A DNA stretch of 64,000 nucleotides from Tubiluchus corallicola (GCA_030141605.1 JAQGDQ010000051.1:642628-706627), one strand, 5' to 3'; shown: positions 14,203 to 25,918, counted from the stretch's first letter. Notes: a model not told the origin generated them from the letters alone. Program-made: numbers and translations.

Positions 14203-15552
14203 TAAACTGTAAACAAAAATAATATTAAGAAGCAATGGAGTACAATTAACAGCTTACTGAAAATTAAAAGTAAAACACAAGTTGTCCCTTCCTCTGTAGA
14301 TAGCAATGGTCATGCTACAAGTGACCATCTCTCTATTGCTAATGCATTTAATAAATTCTTCCAGTCTGTAGGTAGTAATATGGCCAATAAAATCCCACCC
14401 ACTTTGAAGACATTCTTCAATGATACAAAACTAAGTATATGTTAATCAGTAGGAACCTTTCACAACAAGACTCTTCCACATTCGCACTCAAAATTGGCGA
14501 CATAACTTTAACACAAAGTAGTAGTATAAAATACCTTGGGTTGCATATTGACAACAATATGAAGTGGTCTACCCATATTTCCTCTACAGTAACAAAATTA
14601 AACAAAACAGCTGGTATTTTTGCAAAGTTAAGACATTTTATTAATTTCCCTGTTTTGAAAATGATCTACCATGCATTAGTCTGTCCGTACCTCCAATACT
14701 GTGTGTTGTCATGGTGGCAAACAAAAAAATACTTATTACAACCACTATTATCAGTTCAGAATAAAATAGTTAAATACATGACTTTCGCCAATTACAGAGA
14801 CCATGCAACACCATCGTACATACACCTTGGTTTATTGAAAATAGAAGATATTTATAATCTTAAATTATTTAAATTCATATATAAGTATAATAACCGGCAG
14901 TTGCCTGAATTGCCTTATATACTAACTACTTTACCTTAATCAAAGATGTTCACTCTCACTATACTAGGTCTTCCAGTATGTGACACTATTTTCAATCACG
15001 ATTTAACACAGCGTATGGCTTAAATACCTTACAGCACAATGGAGTTATTTTGTGGAATAGTGTACCCAATACAATCATTTCCTCTCCTTCTTTAAAAATA
15101 GCTAACAAACAATATAAGATATTTTTACTTAGTAAATATTCATTGGCGTAGAAAACCAGAGGTTTTTTCTCTTTTTTGTGCACGTGTGTCTTTTTGCACT
15201 AATGTTTTTCTTTTACTAATAGATATCATTACGACCTTTGTTACTTTATTAGTAAAAGGTATAAATTAATTTAAATGAAATTATTCATTCATCGCAGCCT
15301 ATGTCAAAATCGTAATTTCATATTATGTTTCCTTGCTATTATTACATCATTTACTTTATTACATCAATTACATTAAGTCATCTACAAAAGCACGCATAAC
15401 TTTAATAATTTTTCATTTAAGTAAGGTGAGTGTGTTAATGACCGTATGGTCGTACACTCACTTCGCACTACTCAAATAATTTTATTTATTGTTTATTAAT
15501 GTGTACAATATTGTATTTTGTTGTGTGAAAATAAATTCATAGTATAGTATGC
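14203..15552 (+). mobile_element. CR1-like LINE copy with reverse transcriptase core deleted
   Basis: The fragment has two joined coding parts. At about 14215-14440 one frame reads like the linker between endonuclease and reverse transcriptase (KKQWSTINSLLKIKSKT, then SIANAFNKFFQSVGSNMA). At 14439-14939 a 166-codon frame matches the region after the catalytic core (MLISRN, IKYLGLHIDNNMKWSTHI, FAKLRH, YPYLQY-like CPYLQYCVLSWW). The RT motifs that belong between them are absent, so an internal deletion joined the halves. A frameshifted tail (LWNSVPN) follows, then a 3' untranslated region with a stem-loop at 15426-15461 and an end of the form gaaaataaattc plus short atagt repeats. The terminal layout matches the copy at 22326-24175. 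It is non-functional. Confidence 0.85.
15426..15461 (+). other. 3' stem-loop of CR1-like LINE
   Basis: Arms gtgagtgt (15426-15433) and acactcac (15454-15461) pair perfectly. The loop holds a nested gacc-gtat-ggtc. The copy at 24041-24083 has different arm sequence but the same nested apex. In LINEs of this group such a hairpin is usually the site where reverse transcriptase recognises its RNA. Confidence 0.7.
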
Positions 15553-18500
15553 ATTTGATTTGTAGTTAGTGCTTACGTAACATTATTTTAATTGCAAAAT
15601 TATCTTGATATCTGTACAACGTTTTAAATGGTGTTTAATTTTGATCAAATTGGTAAGCACCTGATATTGTTGTCACCTCTTTTTTAGCATAAATATATAT
15701 GTTTTCGTTCGTACTTTAAATAGTTTGTCATTTGCGTTTTCCTAATCTTCACCGTTTCCACTAATTATGTGCTACCAGCAACTTAATACATTAGGTGACC
15801 TTACATACGCCCGCTTCTTAGGTCTCCTGGGAATTTAGCAATACTGCACTAATGACATAACTTAGCATTCAGTACTATTAATCATTATAAATTTTGATAT
15901 GTGAGGTTATAACAATTACATACGTGCATTTTATTGCCAATTCTATCGACCTGTAACTGCTATAAGTGTACTTAAATATTGGTCCGCAAATAATCTTGTG
16001 GCATGCAACGTACTTCTGTATGTTGATATGGTACGGTATTACTCTAGCTAGTATGTGAGTACTGTAAAACCCTGGTCGGGAATTGTGTCTGTAGTAAATG
16101 TACTGTGTATAGGACACCATCTTTGTCTTAAATGAAGCTGCATCATTTGTATGAATTAAACTTGTATGAATAAATGTATTGAATTTCGAGGCGATCTATA
16201 CATACATAAAACTTGGTAGCTTGTGACCACTTTAACTTGAATGCTCCTTTAACTTAGGTGACAATAACGTACTTAGCTTGTCTGTGTACGTGGTAAATAC
16301 TTTACGTAAGACAATAATTGACAGTTTTTCCATGCTGATGATGTATTTTGGTAAAACCACTTTTTTATGCAAACCTGGTCTCTGATTTACAGATCTATTT
16401 TAATATTACGAGGCTAGCCTATTCTTTATTTGGACTTGCTTATCAATAATTTAAGCTGCTTTTCTTGATTATTTTCATGAACAAAATTGTCTCGAGTGTA
16501 GAGATCATACTCAATAATTAACAGTCGTACAAAAATATGGTTATGTCAGATACATCCATAATTATGTACTGATGAGTGTGAACTTCTTTAACTATAATTA
16601 TTTGCATCTATAGTGTTTTGCTTTCCATAATCATTTTGTATAAAAATGTGCTATGCAGAAAATGTGCCATCTTACTGTGTTGATGCTACATACATAAGTT
16701 ACATTTGTCAAGAATGCCATGTAAAAAACAAATGTAAAGTTTTTAAGATATGCATGAACAGAAAGATTTATTTCATATTAGGAAGTCCAGCTGACATTTC
16801 ACAAATAAATAGATAAGTAAAAAAGAGAATAAAACTGCATTAAAATCTCATTACCCTCGGAATCTTTACAAATACATATCTACAATCAGCATTTTGCCAT
16901 CTGCACAGGTGCATGAGGAAAACAAGGCCATCTGTGAAAATCTATAATTTTCAATTGTTGTTAATTTCACATGCTTTTACAGTGTACACTATACTACTGA
17001 ACTTTGTGTCACTTCTCAATAACAATATGCCACTCTGGGCAAACTAAGTCAAGCTTTCTCCTGTATTATAATGATAGCATACAACAGAGGTAGCAAAACG
17101 ACAATGTAATGTTCACCAACATTGCACCAATTAAATTGCAATAAAATGTTATCTACAATTATTATTTGAATTTCTAGTGATGTACAATAAAACAAATAAT
17201 GCTTCTTTTTTTCAGACAACAGTTAATTTAAGACCACTCCTCTTGACTGACAATACCTTCAGGTCACAAATGCCCTACAGCCCACAAAACTATACATTGT
17301 TTGTATACTACTGCTCTATTATGTCAGAAATGTTTAACCAACGATCTCACCATTAAATTGGTAACTTCACAAACTTTTAATAAATAAACCTTACACTTAT
17401 TTGAGTTTAGCTTGTAGAAAAAAGTTAAACAGTTGTAGTTAGTGAACATGTTACCATGGAGCAATGTTAACAATGAGGTTTATGAAAGGGTATAAGAATT
17501 GAATGATAATAATCTACTGAACTGAATGAATAAGATTAGTTTGCATCTATTCTCCATAAATTCATACCATCAGTGGATAATCAGTTCATGGGAATTGGGA
17601 TACGAAGCCGATCCACACAGCTTTCGGGCTGTTTACTGCTGTTTCAGGAGAAAGCAGGGCGCCCATGAACCATGAAGGCTTTCTAAGGAACCTTTGCATC
17701 TAAGTGTACGAAATTACTGCACAAAGATAATGTCATATTTGATTTTAGTTGCTCTATGTTTGTAACAAATAAAAAGGGTCCACGAGATGGTGATGATGAT
17801 TATGACGAGTATTTGTCGGGGAATTTGTAGATTTTCCGAAAAAGAAGTTGAGTGGCATTGGCAATACAATCAATTTGCATGAGCCACAGAAAAAATAATC
17901 TGTGATCAAAAATAGAAGCCCAATAAATTATAATCAATTAAATTAAGATTGGTTCTGCTAATACTTCTTCTGCAAAACTGTTTTTAAAACATACTACTAT
18001 TAGTACAGTCAACATATAAAACAAATTGTCCAGCTACCAAATGTGTCATAACTGAACCATGTCTGAAACAGTTCTCGAATGTGTGCACTATACATCTCTG
18101 AAACAATACCTATTTTTCATGTAACATGTTTCCGTGATGCAGTGTACATTCAACTAGCGAATGGCGAAATGCATGTCATAGCAGAGAACTAGCAGCGTGA
18201 TGTGAAATTACATTTCTGTGGTAATAATTCTTTCACGTAAGTCATTCTTGAAAAAATAGTTATGTTCCCTTTCAATTTTTTATAGGTTGATTAATCGTCG
18301 GTTGATTAATTCTGGATAAGGGGATAATCGAGAATTTAGTATGGGAGCAGTCAAGATGGCCGATAAGATGGCTGTTGCCTCATAAGGGCCATATCTTTTT
18401 GAAATGATCTCTTTTGGCCTTCCTTTCTTTGTGAACAAAGTCTTTAAATGTTTTATCAACTAACACACATGTATAGTATTATGTAATTTGTTAGATACAT

Positions 18501-18690
18501 TGCTACACGCTGCAACAGGCAAGTAGCTTAGATAGATCACCATTCATTTAATTTTTTTTTCAAATATTGCCCTGTTCATAGTTTGTCACTTGGGTTTTCC
18601 TATCTACATTTTTAATAATAGTCGCCTCTTCTACTAATTATGCGTTACCAATCTCTTAATACTTAGGTGGCCTAGCATAAATCCGCATCT
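15553..18690. other. No recognisable gene
   Basis: This is AT-rich sequence between the LINE fragment and the repeat family at 18.7 kb. Open frames are short (80 codons or fewer), lack recognisable motifs and lack splice-site support. No tRNA-like promoter boxes or terminal inverted repeats were identified by eye. Confidence 0.6.
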
Positions 18691-19040
18691 TGTCAGTTCT
18701 GTCAGCCTTTACTGGTAGCGACCAGAATTCAGATTTTGCCAGGAGAAAAAACGACAGCCAGTCCACATGGCACGTGTTTGAAGAGGTACCAGAAGAATTT
18801 GGTGACTCAAAGCATTATTTCTAGAGCTAAGCTGCTGACTTGCCTCATATTTTTGCTTGTACGTTTTGCTGCACTCTGGTATAACAAAGCCGCATGCATA
18901 ATTGTGACAGTTGACAAAGCACCTAAAGACTTGTCCACAAGGAAAAGAGTGTCATTAAGTGCAAGATTTGGTTGTAACATCGAGTAGAGCTGTTGGGACC
19001 AGGTACTGATCCTTACCCTAAACTTTTCCGTCACCATGTG
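18691..19040 (+). repeat. Degenerate transposon-associated coding repeat, copy 1
   Basis: The region matches the reverse complement of about 57530-57840 for more than 250 bp (shared segments gaagaatttggtg, gagctaagc, cgttttgctgcactct, acagttgacaaagca, aaaagagtgtcatt). Broken frames read like one protein: HVFEEVPEEFGDSKH, then RFAALWYNKAA, then TVDKAPKDLSTRKRVSL. From memory, the pattern resembles an uncharacterised protein common among invertebrate repeats (FVVLLYDRTS followed by AR..LF..K). I cannot assign a transposon class. An 83-codon open frame at 18736-18987 covers only part of it and is probably not a gene. Confidence 0.6.
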
Positions 19041-19475
19041 ATTGAGGCTAGAAAAATGATACTGAACTGATAAGAAAATCACAGTAGATCTTGCATTCTG
19101 ATGCCAAGTGAGTGTCCATAACTTATTAAATGTTGTTGCCAGAAGAGAAAGGCATACATTTACTGTGGCAGGTGTAAATGTATTCAAAAGCAAGTACTGT
19201 TTGCACCACGCAAATGTGGTGGCAAATGTGACAGAATGTTTAGAAGCAATGTTATTATTAAAAACCTACCTATTATTTATTTATAATAAAAATTATATAT
19301 TCATTCTATTTATATTATTTTTAAAACTTATCTAGACACTAAAATCATTCTACCTGCAGTAAAACATGCAAACGGCAAATAAATTACATGAACACCAGTA
19401 TTTGCAGTCATGGTGAAATCCTAAATAAGGCAGGTTATACATGCATATAAGCATCCAACACGGACTTCGTGCCAT

Positions 19476-19606
19476 TTGAAAACCTATATTTAGACACCAA
19501 AATTATCATCCTATCTGCTTTTGTAACTAAGATATGACCCTTATATTCTGGCAACAGCAATCTTGCTGGTCATTTTAAATTGTGGCCACAATGGGCAACT
19601 TACGTA
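19476..19606 (+). repeat. Unnamed interspersed repeat, copy a
   Basis: It starts ttgaaaacctatatttagac, continues accaaaattatcatc and aagatatgacccttat, and ends in tggtcattttaaattgtggc plus cacaatggg. The reverse complement of 62830-63010 is clearly the same sequence (ttgaaaatctatattaagac, accaaaattatcatagtagc, gatatggctttcaaaatag). Confidence 0.65.
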
Positions 19607-19730
19607 ACCAAGACTAATCATTTTAATGGGTTTTAGCTTTTAAAGTAAAGTGAGCAATTCTGTAATTTTGTGTAACATTTACAGTCATTTTCAAATGGGG
19701 TGATGTTACAGTGGCAATTAAGTATCAGAT

Positions 19731-19892
19731 TTGGAACCCTTGACGCAGAAAATCTATATTTAAACGTCAAAAAAACATCAAAGTCGTCATCCTACTAGCT
19801 ACTATAAGCTGTTTACTAGTCCAGATATAGCCCTTATAAGCCGCCAACAGCCATATCGTTGGTTTCTTGAAAATTAGGGCCATATTGGACAA
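19731..19892 (+). repeat. Unnamed interspersed repeat, copy b
   Basis: A second copy follows 125 bp after copy a: gaaaatctatatttaaacgt, gtcatcctactagctac, ccagatatagcccttata, cgccaacagccatatcg, then gggccatattggacaac. The order of blocks is the same as in copy a. Confidence 0.6.
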
Positions 19893-22159
19893 CTTTTGAT
19901 TGATTCCATACACAAAATTAATTGAATAAGTGGGTTCTAGCACTTCTGCAAAGTTTCATGCTTTCAAGTCAAAATAAGCAATTTTTTACCATTCAGGTTG
20001 ACTAAATATTCTACCAATTGATTTTGGTCCAATGGTTGCCACATTTTTTGACATCACAGTTAGAACCTTTGTGATACTCCATTTTTGGCCTGTTTTGGTA
20101 TATTATTCTCTGGATTAAATATTACAAGAAAACACCATAAATCGTTTTCTTGCAATTTTTTGGGGTGTCAGCAAATTGATCCTACTATATGTATAACTGA
20201 GAAATGATGAATCATCAATATACTAGGATTATTAAGCTTGCACAATTTATTATAGTTGTACTATGCTGGAGTAACGAGCACTTCCATAAATATTAAGAAA
20301 TTATCAGTTTTTGTCACTCACAAGTCTGTTTTTAAAAGTGTCACTGCAGATGCCAACATTTTTATACATAATTACATTTTATATGGTACACTTTAGCAAG
20401 TGCATTACTTTGAGGAACAGCATGACAGCGAAGTACATGGCATTGTTAGTTGCAAGTTTCCACTTAATTCTTATTATTCTGAAAGATGGATGCCCACGAG
20501 GTGGTGGTGTTTTCTGGCTGATTAGTGCAGCCACTGCTCCAGATGTTCCGCAAGCTTGACATAGACCAGGTAGAGAAGGGATCAAAACGTGGTTCCTATA
20601 AAAATAATTCAAAAACATCATGAACAGTGCAGTTTGTAGTGTAATAACTAACTTAGTAGCACTGCATAAGAGACTTTCGCTTATAAGAGACTACATTTTT
20701 AGGTCTCCCATGCAATAGAAATTATTATTTATCTACTATATCGTATATATTAATTTCGGTGGTGTATATATATATGATATTATATATATGGATATATAAC
20801 TGATGAAGCTACAGCTCCAATGACGGCACCATTTTAGGCAATCAAACGAAAGGTCCGGACCCACAGATTTGCCATTGGGGTTTTATTTTTCGAATCGGGT
20901 CCACCGGGATGAACGAGGAGCAAAAAACCTCCAGAAAACGCCCTTTTCGGCCATCTTTTGCAAAACTTATGCCTCTTATTTCTAGAGAATAGTCATATTT
21001 AGATATCGCATGATTTCAACAAAGCATATGAACCAGCAAAATGAATGACACAGGTGTAATTAATCTGCTTTTTGGAAGAAGTTGCAATGTCGATGGGTTT
21101 ACTTGAAAAACCAGTGGGTCTAAGGTTTGATGTTACATTTTACACGGGTCTGCTTAGGCATTACGGTTTTTCACGTTAACTAAAGCAAGTGTTGGTTTTA
21201 TTCATAGCATGAAATAGAAGGCAGGATTATGATTAATTTTACTATTTTTATTGACTTTTTAGCTCTCTTAGAAAACCAAACATTACACCATAATAAACTA
21301 TAAGTAACAGTTTAAAAGGATAAGCAATAACAACAAAACGAATCAAAAGGCAAAATATTGACTTTCAATCTGTGAACCCTTCCCCCGAAAGGATAAGGAA
21401 ATGGAAGACGAATCGAGACGTAGCTCACTGCTAATACCAGCAAAAAACACTGGCACGTTCAGTTCGTATACACAAGTATCAGTGGTGACGATGACAGCTC
21501 GAGCATTTAGCAAACATAGACTAGAAAATGACTTTCACATGCCCTCCTTGTTCACGATCGGCCTAAGATAGTCTCAAGCACCCGGCTAGTTGTGGCGAGT
21601 CACCTTTCTATTTAGCTAGGCTTTGGATTAAGTACACAGCATGATCAAAGCTCCAACCAAACTTCATTGGTTTGGTATCACAACTGCGTCTCTTCATATC
21701 AGGTAAACAAACAGATGTGCACAGGTTTAAGCAAGTTTAGATAACCATTTTTAGTTAATAAAAGTAAAAGCATTTTTAGCAAAAGTAATCACAGAGGTAT
21801 AAAATTTGAGGTCTAAAACAGTTAAGATTAAGTTTGTGAGATAGAATAAATTATTTTCACCGATTTCCAAACATCATAAACAGACAAACTTTTTTTTGGC
21901 TTTAATGCAAGAAACAATTCAACTTTAATAATAAGCCCACAAAAATTATCATTAGTAAGATCATGCAATATCCTGATCTTTAAATAATTAATATGTTCAA
22001 TTAAGTTCCCTCGTTCACATTTTACTCTAGCAGCTCGAAAAAAATCAACAAAGAAAATAACATGTATAAGAGTAATCCAATCAATTGATCGAAATGAACA
22101 CTCCCATATAAAAAAAACAATACGAAGGCTAATTCAAAAAATTTAAAGCAAAGCTAACA
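19893..22159. other. No recognisable gene
   Basis: AT-rich spacer. It includes a short alternating TA stretch near 20766-20800. Overlapping 80-82 codon frames lie at 20311-20621 on both strands, with no recognisable domain and no splice support. Confidence 0.55.
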
Positions 22160-22229
22160 GGTTATGCAACAATAATGCATATTGTTGACAAACTGGTTAT
22201 GCAACAATAATGCATATTGTTGACAAACT
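22160..22229 (+). repeat. 35 bp tandem duplication at the left BEL LTR edge
   Basis: Two perfect 35 bp units (22160-22194 and 22195-22229) each hold 26 bp of flanking DNA (ggttatgcaacaataatgca, then tattgt) and the first 9 bp of the LTR (tgacaaact). The duplication therefore arose after, or during, insertion of the LTR element. Confidence 0.85.
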
Positions 22230-23652
22230 GCTCGAACTCATTTGTAACTTATTTTTAAAACTTTATTTTAATTCAAAGAAGTATCATGACGGTATAGAAA
22301 AAATTATAACAGCAATATCTCAGCCTGGCAATTACAGACCAATATCTCTCTTATCACCAGTATCAAAAGTTTTTGAGAGGCTAATTTACAAGAGATTATA
22401 CCAGTTTGTTGTGAAAAGTAATATCCTAAGTAAATACCAGTTTGGTTTCAGAAAAAATTATTCAACTGTCCTTGCTGTATCCGAATTAATAGACACGACC
22501 TCTCTAGACACTGACAAAAAATTACTGAATTGCGGAATATTTTTAGACTTATCAAAAGCTTTTGATACCGTACAGCATAGTATACTAATAGCCAAATTAA
22601 ACCATTATGGCATCAGAGGTCTACCTTTGCAACTAATTCAGTCATATCTAACTAACAGAAAACAATTCATATCTATTAACAATGTATCATCAGACTATAA
22701 ACACATATCGTGTGGAGTGCCACAAGGCTCTTATTTAGGACCTCTTCTATTCTTAATTTATATTAACGATCTTCCCACATGCAGCAACTTTCGAACCCGA
22801 ATATTTGCTGATGACACTAATTTGTTCATGTCTGACTCCAATATAAATAATCTGCAAAAATCTGTTAATGACGAAATGAAAAAAATAGACCTGTGGATGA
22901 GGGCAAACCAGCTATCAATTAACTACAAAAAAACCAAATTTATGATAATCAACAATAAGCAAATTAACAATGCTAATAATCCAAAATTTCATATTATAAT
23001 AAACAAACACAAAATTGAAGAAACAGACAACATCAAATACTTGGGCCTACTCATTGATAATAAATTAACATGGGAACCACATATAAAACACATAACATAC
23101 AAATTAAGTCGAATTACTGGAATAATTTTAAAAGTAAGGCACTACGTTGACCAATATATTCTGAAACTTCTATATAATTCGTTAGTTTTCCCTTATTTAC
23201 AATATTCCATCTTAACATGGGGTACGGCTTTTGCATCAATTCAAAAATTAATACAGACACAACAAAACAAAATAGTAAAACTAATAACTTTTGCTCGCAA
23301 ATATGATCATGCTACACCATCGTTCGTAAAATTAGAAATTTTAAAAGTAAGAGATATTTACAATCTTGAGTTGTTCAAATTTATGTATAAATTCAATGCT
23401 GGTTTATTACCTGAACTTTTTAGTGAATATTTCACTAATGTTTCTGATATACATTCCTTCTCCACAAGAGCTGCTTCTAATGAAAAGTATTTTGTGGAGA
23501 GATTTTTTACCCGACATGGTTTCAATAGCTTAAAATCACGAGGAGTTAAATTATGGAACTCGTTGCCAAAAGATACCTTTGGAGGTAGCTTATTTTCTGC
23601 TTCCAAAAAATACACAAAATTCTTACTAAATGAATATACCTGTAATACATAA
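22210..23652 (+). CDS. CR1-like LINE reverse transcriptase, 5'-truncated, chimeric start
   Basis: An uninterrupted 480-codon frame encodes a non-LTR reverse transcriptase that copies element RNA at a nicked target. Motif A is LDLSKAFDTVQHSIL (from residue 112), motif B is SCGVPQGSYLGPLLFLIYIND (from 167) and the catalytic motif C is FADDTNLF (199-206). After these come the thumb and C-terminal region (IKYLGLLIDNKLTW, PYLQYSILTWG, LWNSLP). The endonuclease domain and ORF1 are missing through 5' truncation. Roughly the first 38 codons are not LINE sequence: four come from flanking DNA and the others from the BEL LTR read antisense. Native LINE protein resumes at PGNYRPISLL. The intact frame suggests a fairly recent insertion, but without endonuclease it should not move on its own. 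Confidence 0.85.
   Translation: MHIVDKLLELICNLFLKLYFNSKKYHDGIEKIITAISQPGNYRPISLLSPVSKVFERLIYKRLYQFVVKSNILSKYQFGFRKNYSTVLAVSELIDTTSLDTDKKLLNCGIFLDLSKAFDTVQHSILIAKLNHYGIRGLPLQLIQSYLTNRKQFISINNVSSDYKHISCGVPQGSYLGPLLFLIYINDLPTCSNFRTRIFADDTNLFMSDSNINNLQKSVNDEMKKIDLWMRANQLSINYKKTKFMIINNKQINNANNPKFHIIINKHKIEETDNIKYLGLLIDNKLTWEPHIKHITYKLSRITGIILKVRHYVDQYILKLLYNSLVFPYLQYSILTWGTAFASIQKLIQTQQNKIVKLITFARKYDHATPSFVKLEILKVRDIYNLELFKFMYKFNAGLLPELFSEYFTNVSDIHSFSTRAASNEKYFVERFFTRHGFNSLKSRGVKLWNSLPKDTFGGSLFSASKKYTKFLLNEYTCNT
22221..22325 (-). repeat. BEL 3' LTR, outer part (split by LINE insertion)
   Basis: The sequence from tgacaaactgctcgaact to gcaatatctcagcc aligns with 29930-30034 of the other LTR with a few substitutions. 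The rest of this LTR lies at 24182-24274, beyond the inserted LINE. Confidence 0.88.
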
Positions 23653-24175
23653 CTTGTAAGACTAATAAGCAAGCTATCAAGTGTTTTTTTTTCTCATCTC
23701 CTAAGTAATTGTTGCTCTTTCTTATACTTACTTTTTCTCTTAAATTTTCTATATTACACTTTTTTTGATACTTATTTTATCTCTCCATACAGTCAAAATC
23801 CCCTGTCAATAAGGCCCCTATTTGAAAATACATGTAATAATCATAATTACTTGTATTAATTGTATTGTTTTGTTTAGATTTAGGTGTCATCTAACTTTAT
23901 TATTTTTTGTTTTCACTTATACTGTTTTCATTTATACTTTGTTTTCATTTATACTGTTTATTATTATTATTTTTTTCCTATTTGATTTTGTTATCCGCAG
24001 TCTCACCATTTACTTTTAATATACTAATTTAATTATAAGACAGGGCAGGAGACTAGATGACCCTATGGTCCTTCCCTGCCCTGCTCCACTACTATAATTA
24101 AGTAATATTTAAAAAAACTTGTCATGTCAAACAAATGGAGAAAATAAATGTTCTATGTCTATGTCTATGTCTATG
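22326..24175 (+). mobile_element. CR1-like LINE nested in the BEL 3' LTR
   Basis: This 1850 bp insertion interrupts the LTR. The LTR hexamer tcagcc is present on both sides (22320-22325 and 24176-24181) and acts as the target duplication. The 5' end is truncated inside the reverse transcriptase domain. The 3' end has a hairpin, gaaaataaatg, and a tail of four tctatg repeats (24152-24175). Microsatellite tails of this kind (ttctatg) are typical of CR1 elements, which end in short direct repeats instead of poly(A). Confidence 0.9.
24041..24083 (+). other. 3' stem-loop of nested CR1-like LINE
   Basis: Arms cagggcagg (24041-24049) and cctgccctg (24075-24083) pair perfectly. The loop holds gacc-ctat-ggtc (24059-24070), the same apex as in the copy at 15426-15461, although the arms differ in sequence. 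Confidence 0.75.
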
Positions 24176-24181
24176 TCAGCC

Positions 24182-24274
24182 CTGCTTCGTATGTATAGAG
24201 AGAATCCAGCCGTGACGTCACATTCATACTTTTAAAGTTTAAATTATTGGCCTACTACAGTACATTTTTTAACA
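24182..24274 (-). repeat. BEL 3' LTR, inner part
   Basis: It resumes with ctgcttcgtatgtatagag and ends tacattttttaaca. It matches 30035-30170 apart from a deletion of about 36 bp (caaaaccggaactgacttgc and following) relative to the 5' LTR. On the minus strand the LTR starts TGTTAAAA, and together with the 22221 end (ATTTGTCA-type terminus) gives TG...CA ends. Confidence 0.88.
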
Positions 24275-24288
24275 TTTCCCTGCCTCAC
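24275..24288 (-). other. Polypurine tract of the BEL element
   Basis: On the minus strand GTGAGGCAGGGAAA directly precedes the 3' LTR start TGTTAAAA. A purine-rich run at this position primes plus-strand DNA synthesis in LTR elements. One pyrimidine interrupts it. Confidence 0.7.
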
Positions 24289-24646
24289 AATGTGCAACCT
24301 GTTTAACAAATATTTTGCCTCATAGCAAATGAAAATTTATCTGATTTCTACACAAACGTTCTATGCTTAATGATTGCTTAATGTTACACGTTTATGATAG
24401 CAAACATTTTCTCAATGAACTATTTGTAATGAAAAAGTATTTAATCGCTGCTTTTCTTTGGGTGTTTAAGACATGGTTCTAAATCCCATTCTCAAAATTT
24501 AACAAAAATTAGCTAGCTGCCTATGACAATGAAATAACTAAAATTAGTTTACTTCTACTTTACACCTTTAACTTCAACTTTAACATAACATGAGTAAGTA
24601 AAATTGATATAAGACAGTTATCTAAACTATGCAAAACTAAACTTAA

Positions 24647-25918
24647 TTAAATTCTAGGGGCATAGCTTATTGGCTGATTTACGTAGAATTTTTTTCCGGT
24701 TAAGACATCAATGACACGTACTAATCCGTCGCTTCCTGGATAGGTGTCCACAATGCGTCCGAGTTTCCATTCTCGTCTGGATGTATCCTTGTCTATTATT
24801 AGTACAGTATCGTCCACTTTCAAGTTTGGGGCATCTGAAAAACACTTTTTTCTTGAACCAATAATGGCAAAAGTTCTTTCATCCATATTTGTCAGAAATG
24901 TGAAATGAGTTCTTGAACACGTCTCCATCTTTTTCTCGGATGAAATGGTTCTTTGTCCACGGATTCTCGCCTCCAATTTGTCCCTGTAAAAAGTGGTTTT
25001 GAGTGATGATAGGCTCATCTTGTCGCTAGGTGGTGTTAGTGGCCGTGAGTTTATCAAACTTTCTGCTCCTACTATTGCCATGTGTATCGTTGATATCAGC
25101 ATTATCCAAAACAGCTGAAATGGCACGTGTTGCTGATTTGATCAGTGATTCAAACACTCCAGCAAAATATGATGCTTTAGGTGGATCCCAAATTCACTCA
25201 ACTCCACTATTGACTAACCTGCATTGTACCATCTCCTGGTCAAAGGCTGACATTAATTCTCGGATTTCTTTTTCTCCTGTTGTGAAGTTTGTAGCATTGT
25301 CAGACAAAATTTTCTTTGGCCTTCCTCATCATGACACCATTCTAGTAAATGCATTCAAGGATGCATCTGTATCCAAACTTTTAGCTATTTCTAAATGTAT
25401 CGCCCGAGTTTGTAGACAGGTGAATAAACACAAATATCTCTTTGCTCGTACTTTTCCTCGTCCTTGTTTTGTGATGTAGGGTCCTCCATAATCAACTGCA
25501 ACATTTGTAAATGCTATCAGTGTTGCACCTAACCACAGCTTTGGTAGAGGTGCCATTGTTTGATGTACAGGCTTAACTCTGAATAGTTGTTGTTTGCATT
25601 CATTGCAATGCAATTCTATCTTTTTATCAGTCATCTTGATCTGACTATCTAATATTTTTCTAGTAGTCGACTTTGCGTGCAAGAGGTTCCTATATCATGA
25701 TGATCTCGTTCATGATAGTCCTTTACGATAAGCTGCATGATCCAACTTTTTTGTGGTAGCATGATAGGATATATAGTGCTTGTTTTTAGGAATTTACCAT
25801 TCTGTAGTTGACTGTTTGCCTTCATTATACCATCTTCAGCATCGATGAATGGATTCAAGTTCAAAATCTTGCTGCATTTTGGTAGAGGGTGGCCTTTGCA
25901 GAATGCTAACCATTCCAC
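24647..25918 (-). pseudogene. BEL/Pao integrase region
   Basis: Three overlapping frames make up the integrase, which inserts element DNA. Residues encoded at 25918-25649 look like the zinc-binding domain (HERDHHD with LLEKY after it). Those at 25682-25329 hold the start of the catalytic core (CNECK, MAPLPKLWLG, VAVDYGGPY, KRYLCLFTCLQTRAIHLE, SLDTDASLNAFTRMVS). Those at 25126-24647 hold the end of the core and the basic C-terminal domain (AESLINSRPLTPPSD, then LKVDDTVLIIDKD, REWKLGRIVDTYPGSDG, VRVIDV). At least two frameshifts separate these parts. The region around 25130-25330, which should carry the second catalytic acidic residue, is open only in a shifted frame. Confidence 0.88.

Noticed and set aside
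17580-17680. Possible tRNA-derived SINE (acagctttcgggctgt hairpin)
   Set aside because: No convincing A and B promoter boxes in the right spacing, and no second copy in the window.
18807-19193. 128-codon minus-strand open frame
   Set aside because: It runs antisense to the decayed coding repeat, which has a matching relative at 57.5 kb in the opposite sense.
23358-23672. 104-codon minus-strand frame
   Set aside because: It is antisense to the intact LINE reverse transcriptase frame.
24174-24274. First reading of the BEL LTR as only ~100-147 bp (tgtcagcc to taaca)
   Set aside because: The ~100 bp next to the right copy is also present at 22221-22325, and the LTR hexamer tcagcc is repeated around the LINE. 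The LTR is therefore ~241 bp and the left one is split by the insertion.
25030-25479. 149-codon plus-strand open frame
   Set aside because: It is antisense to the BEL integrase, whose motifs are clear on the minus strand in the same bases.
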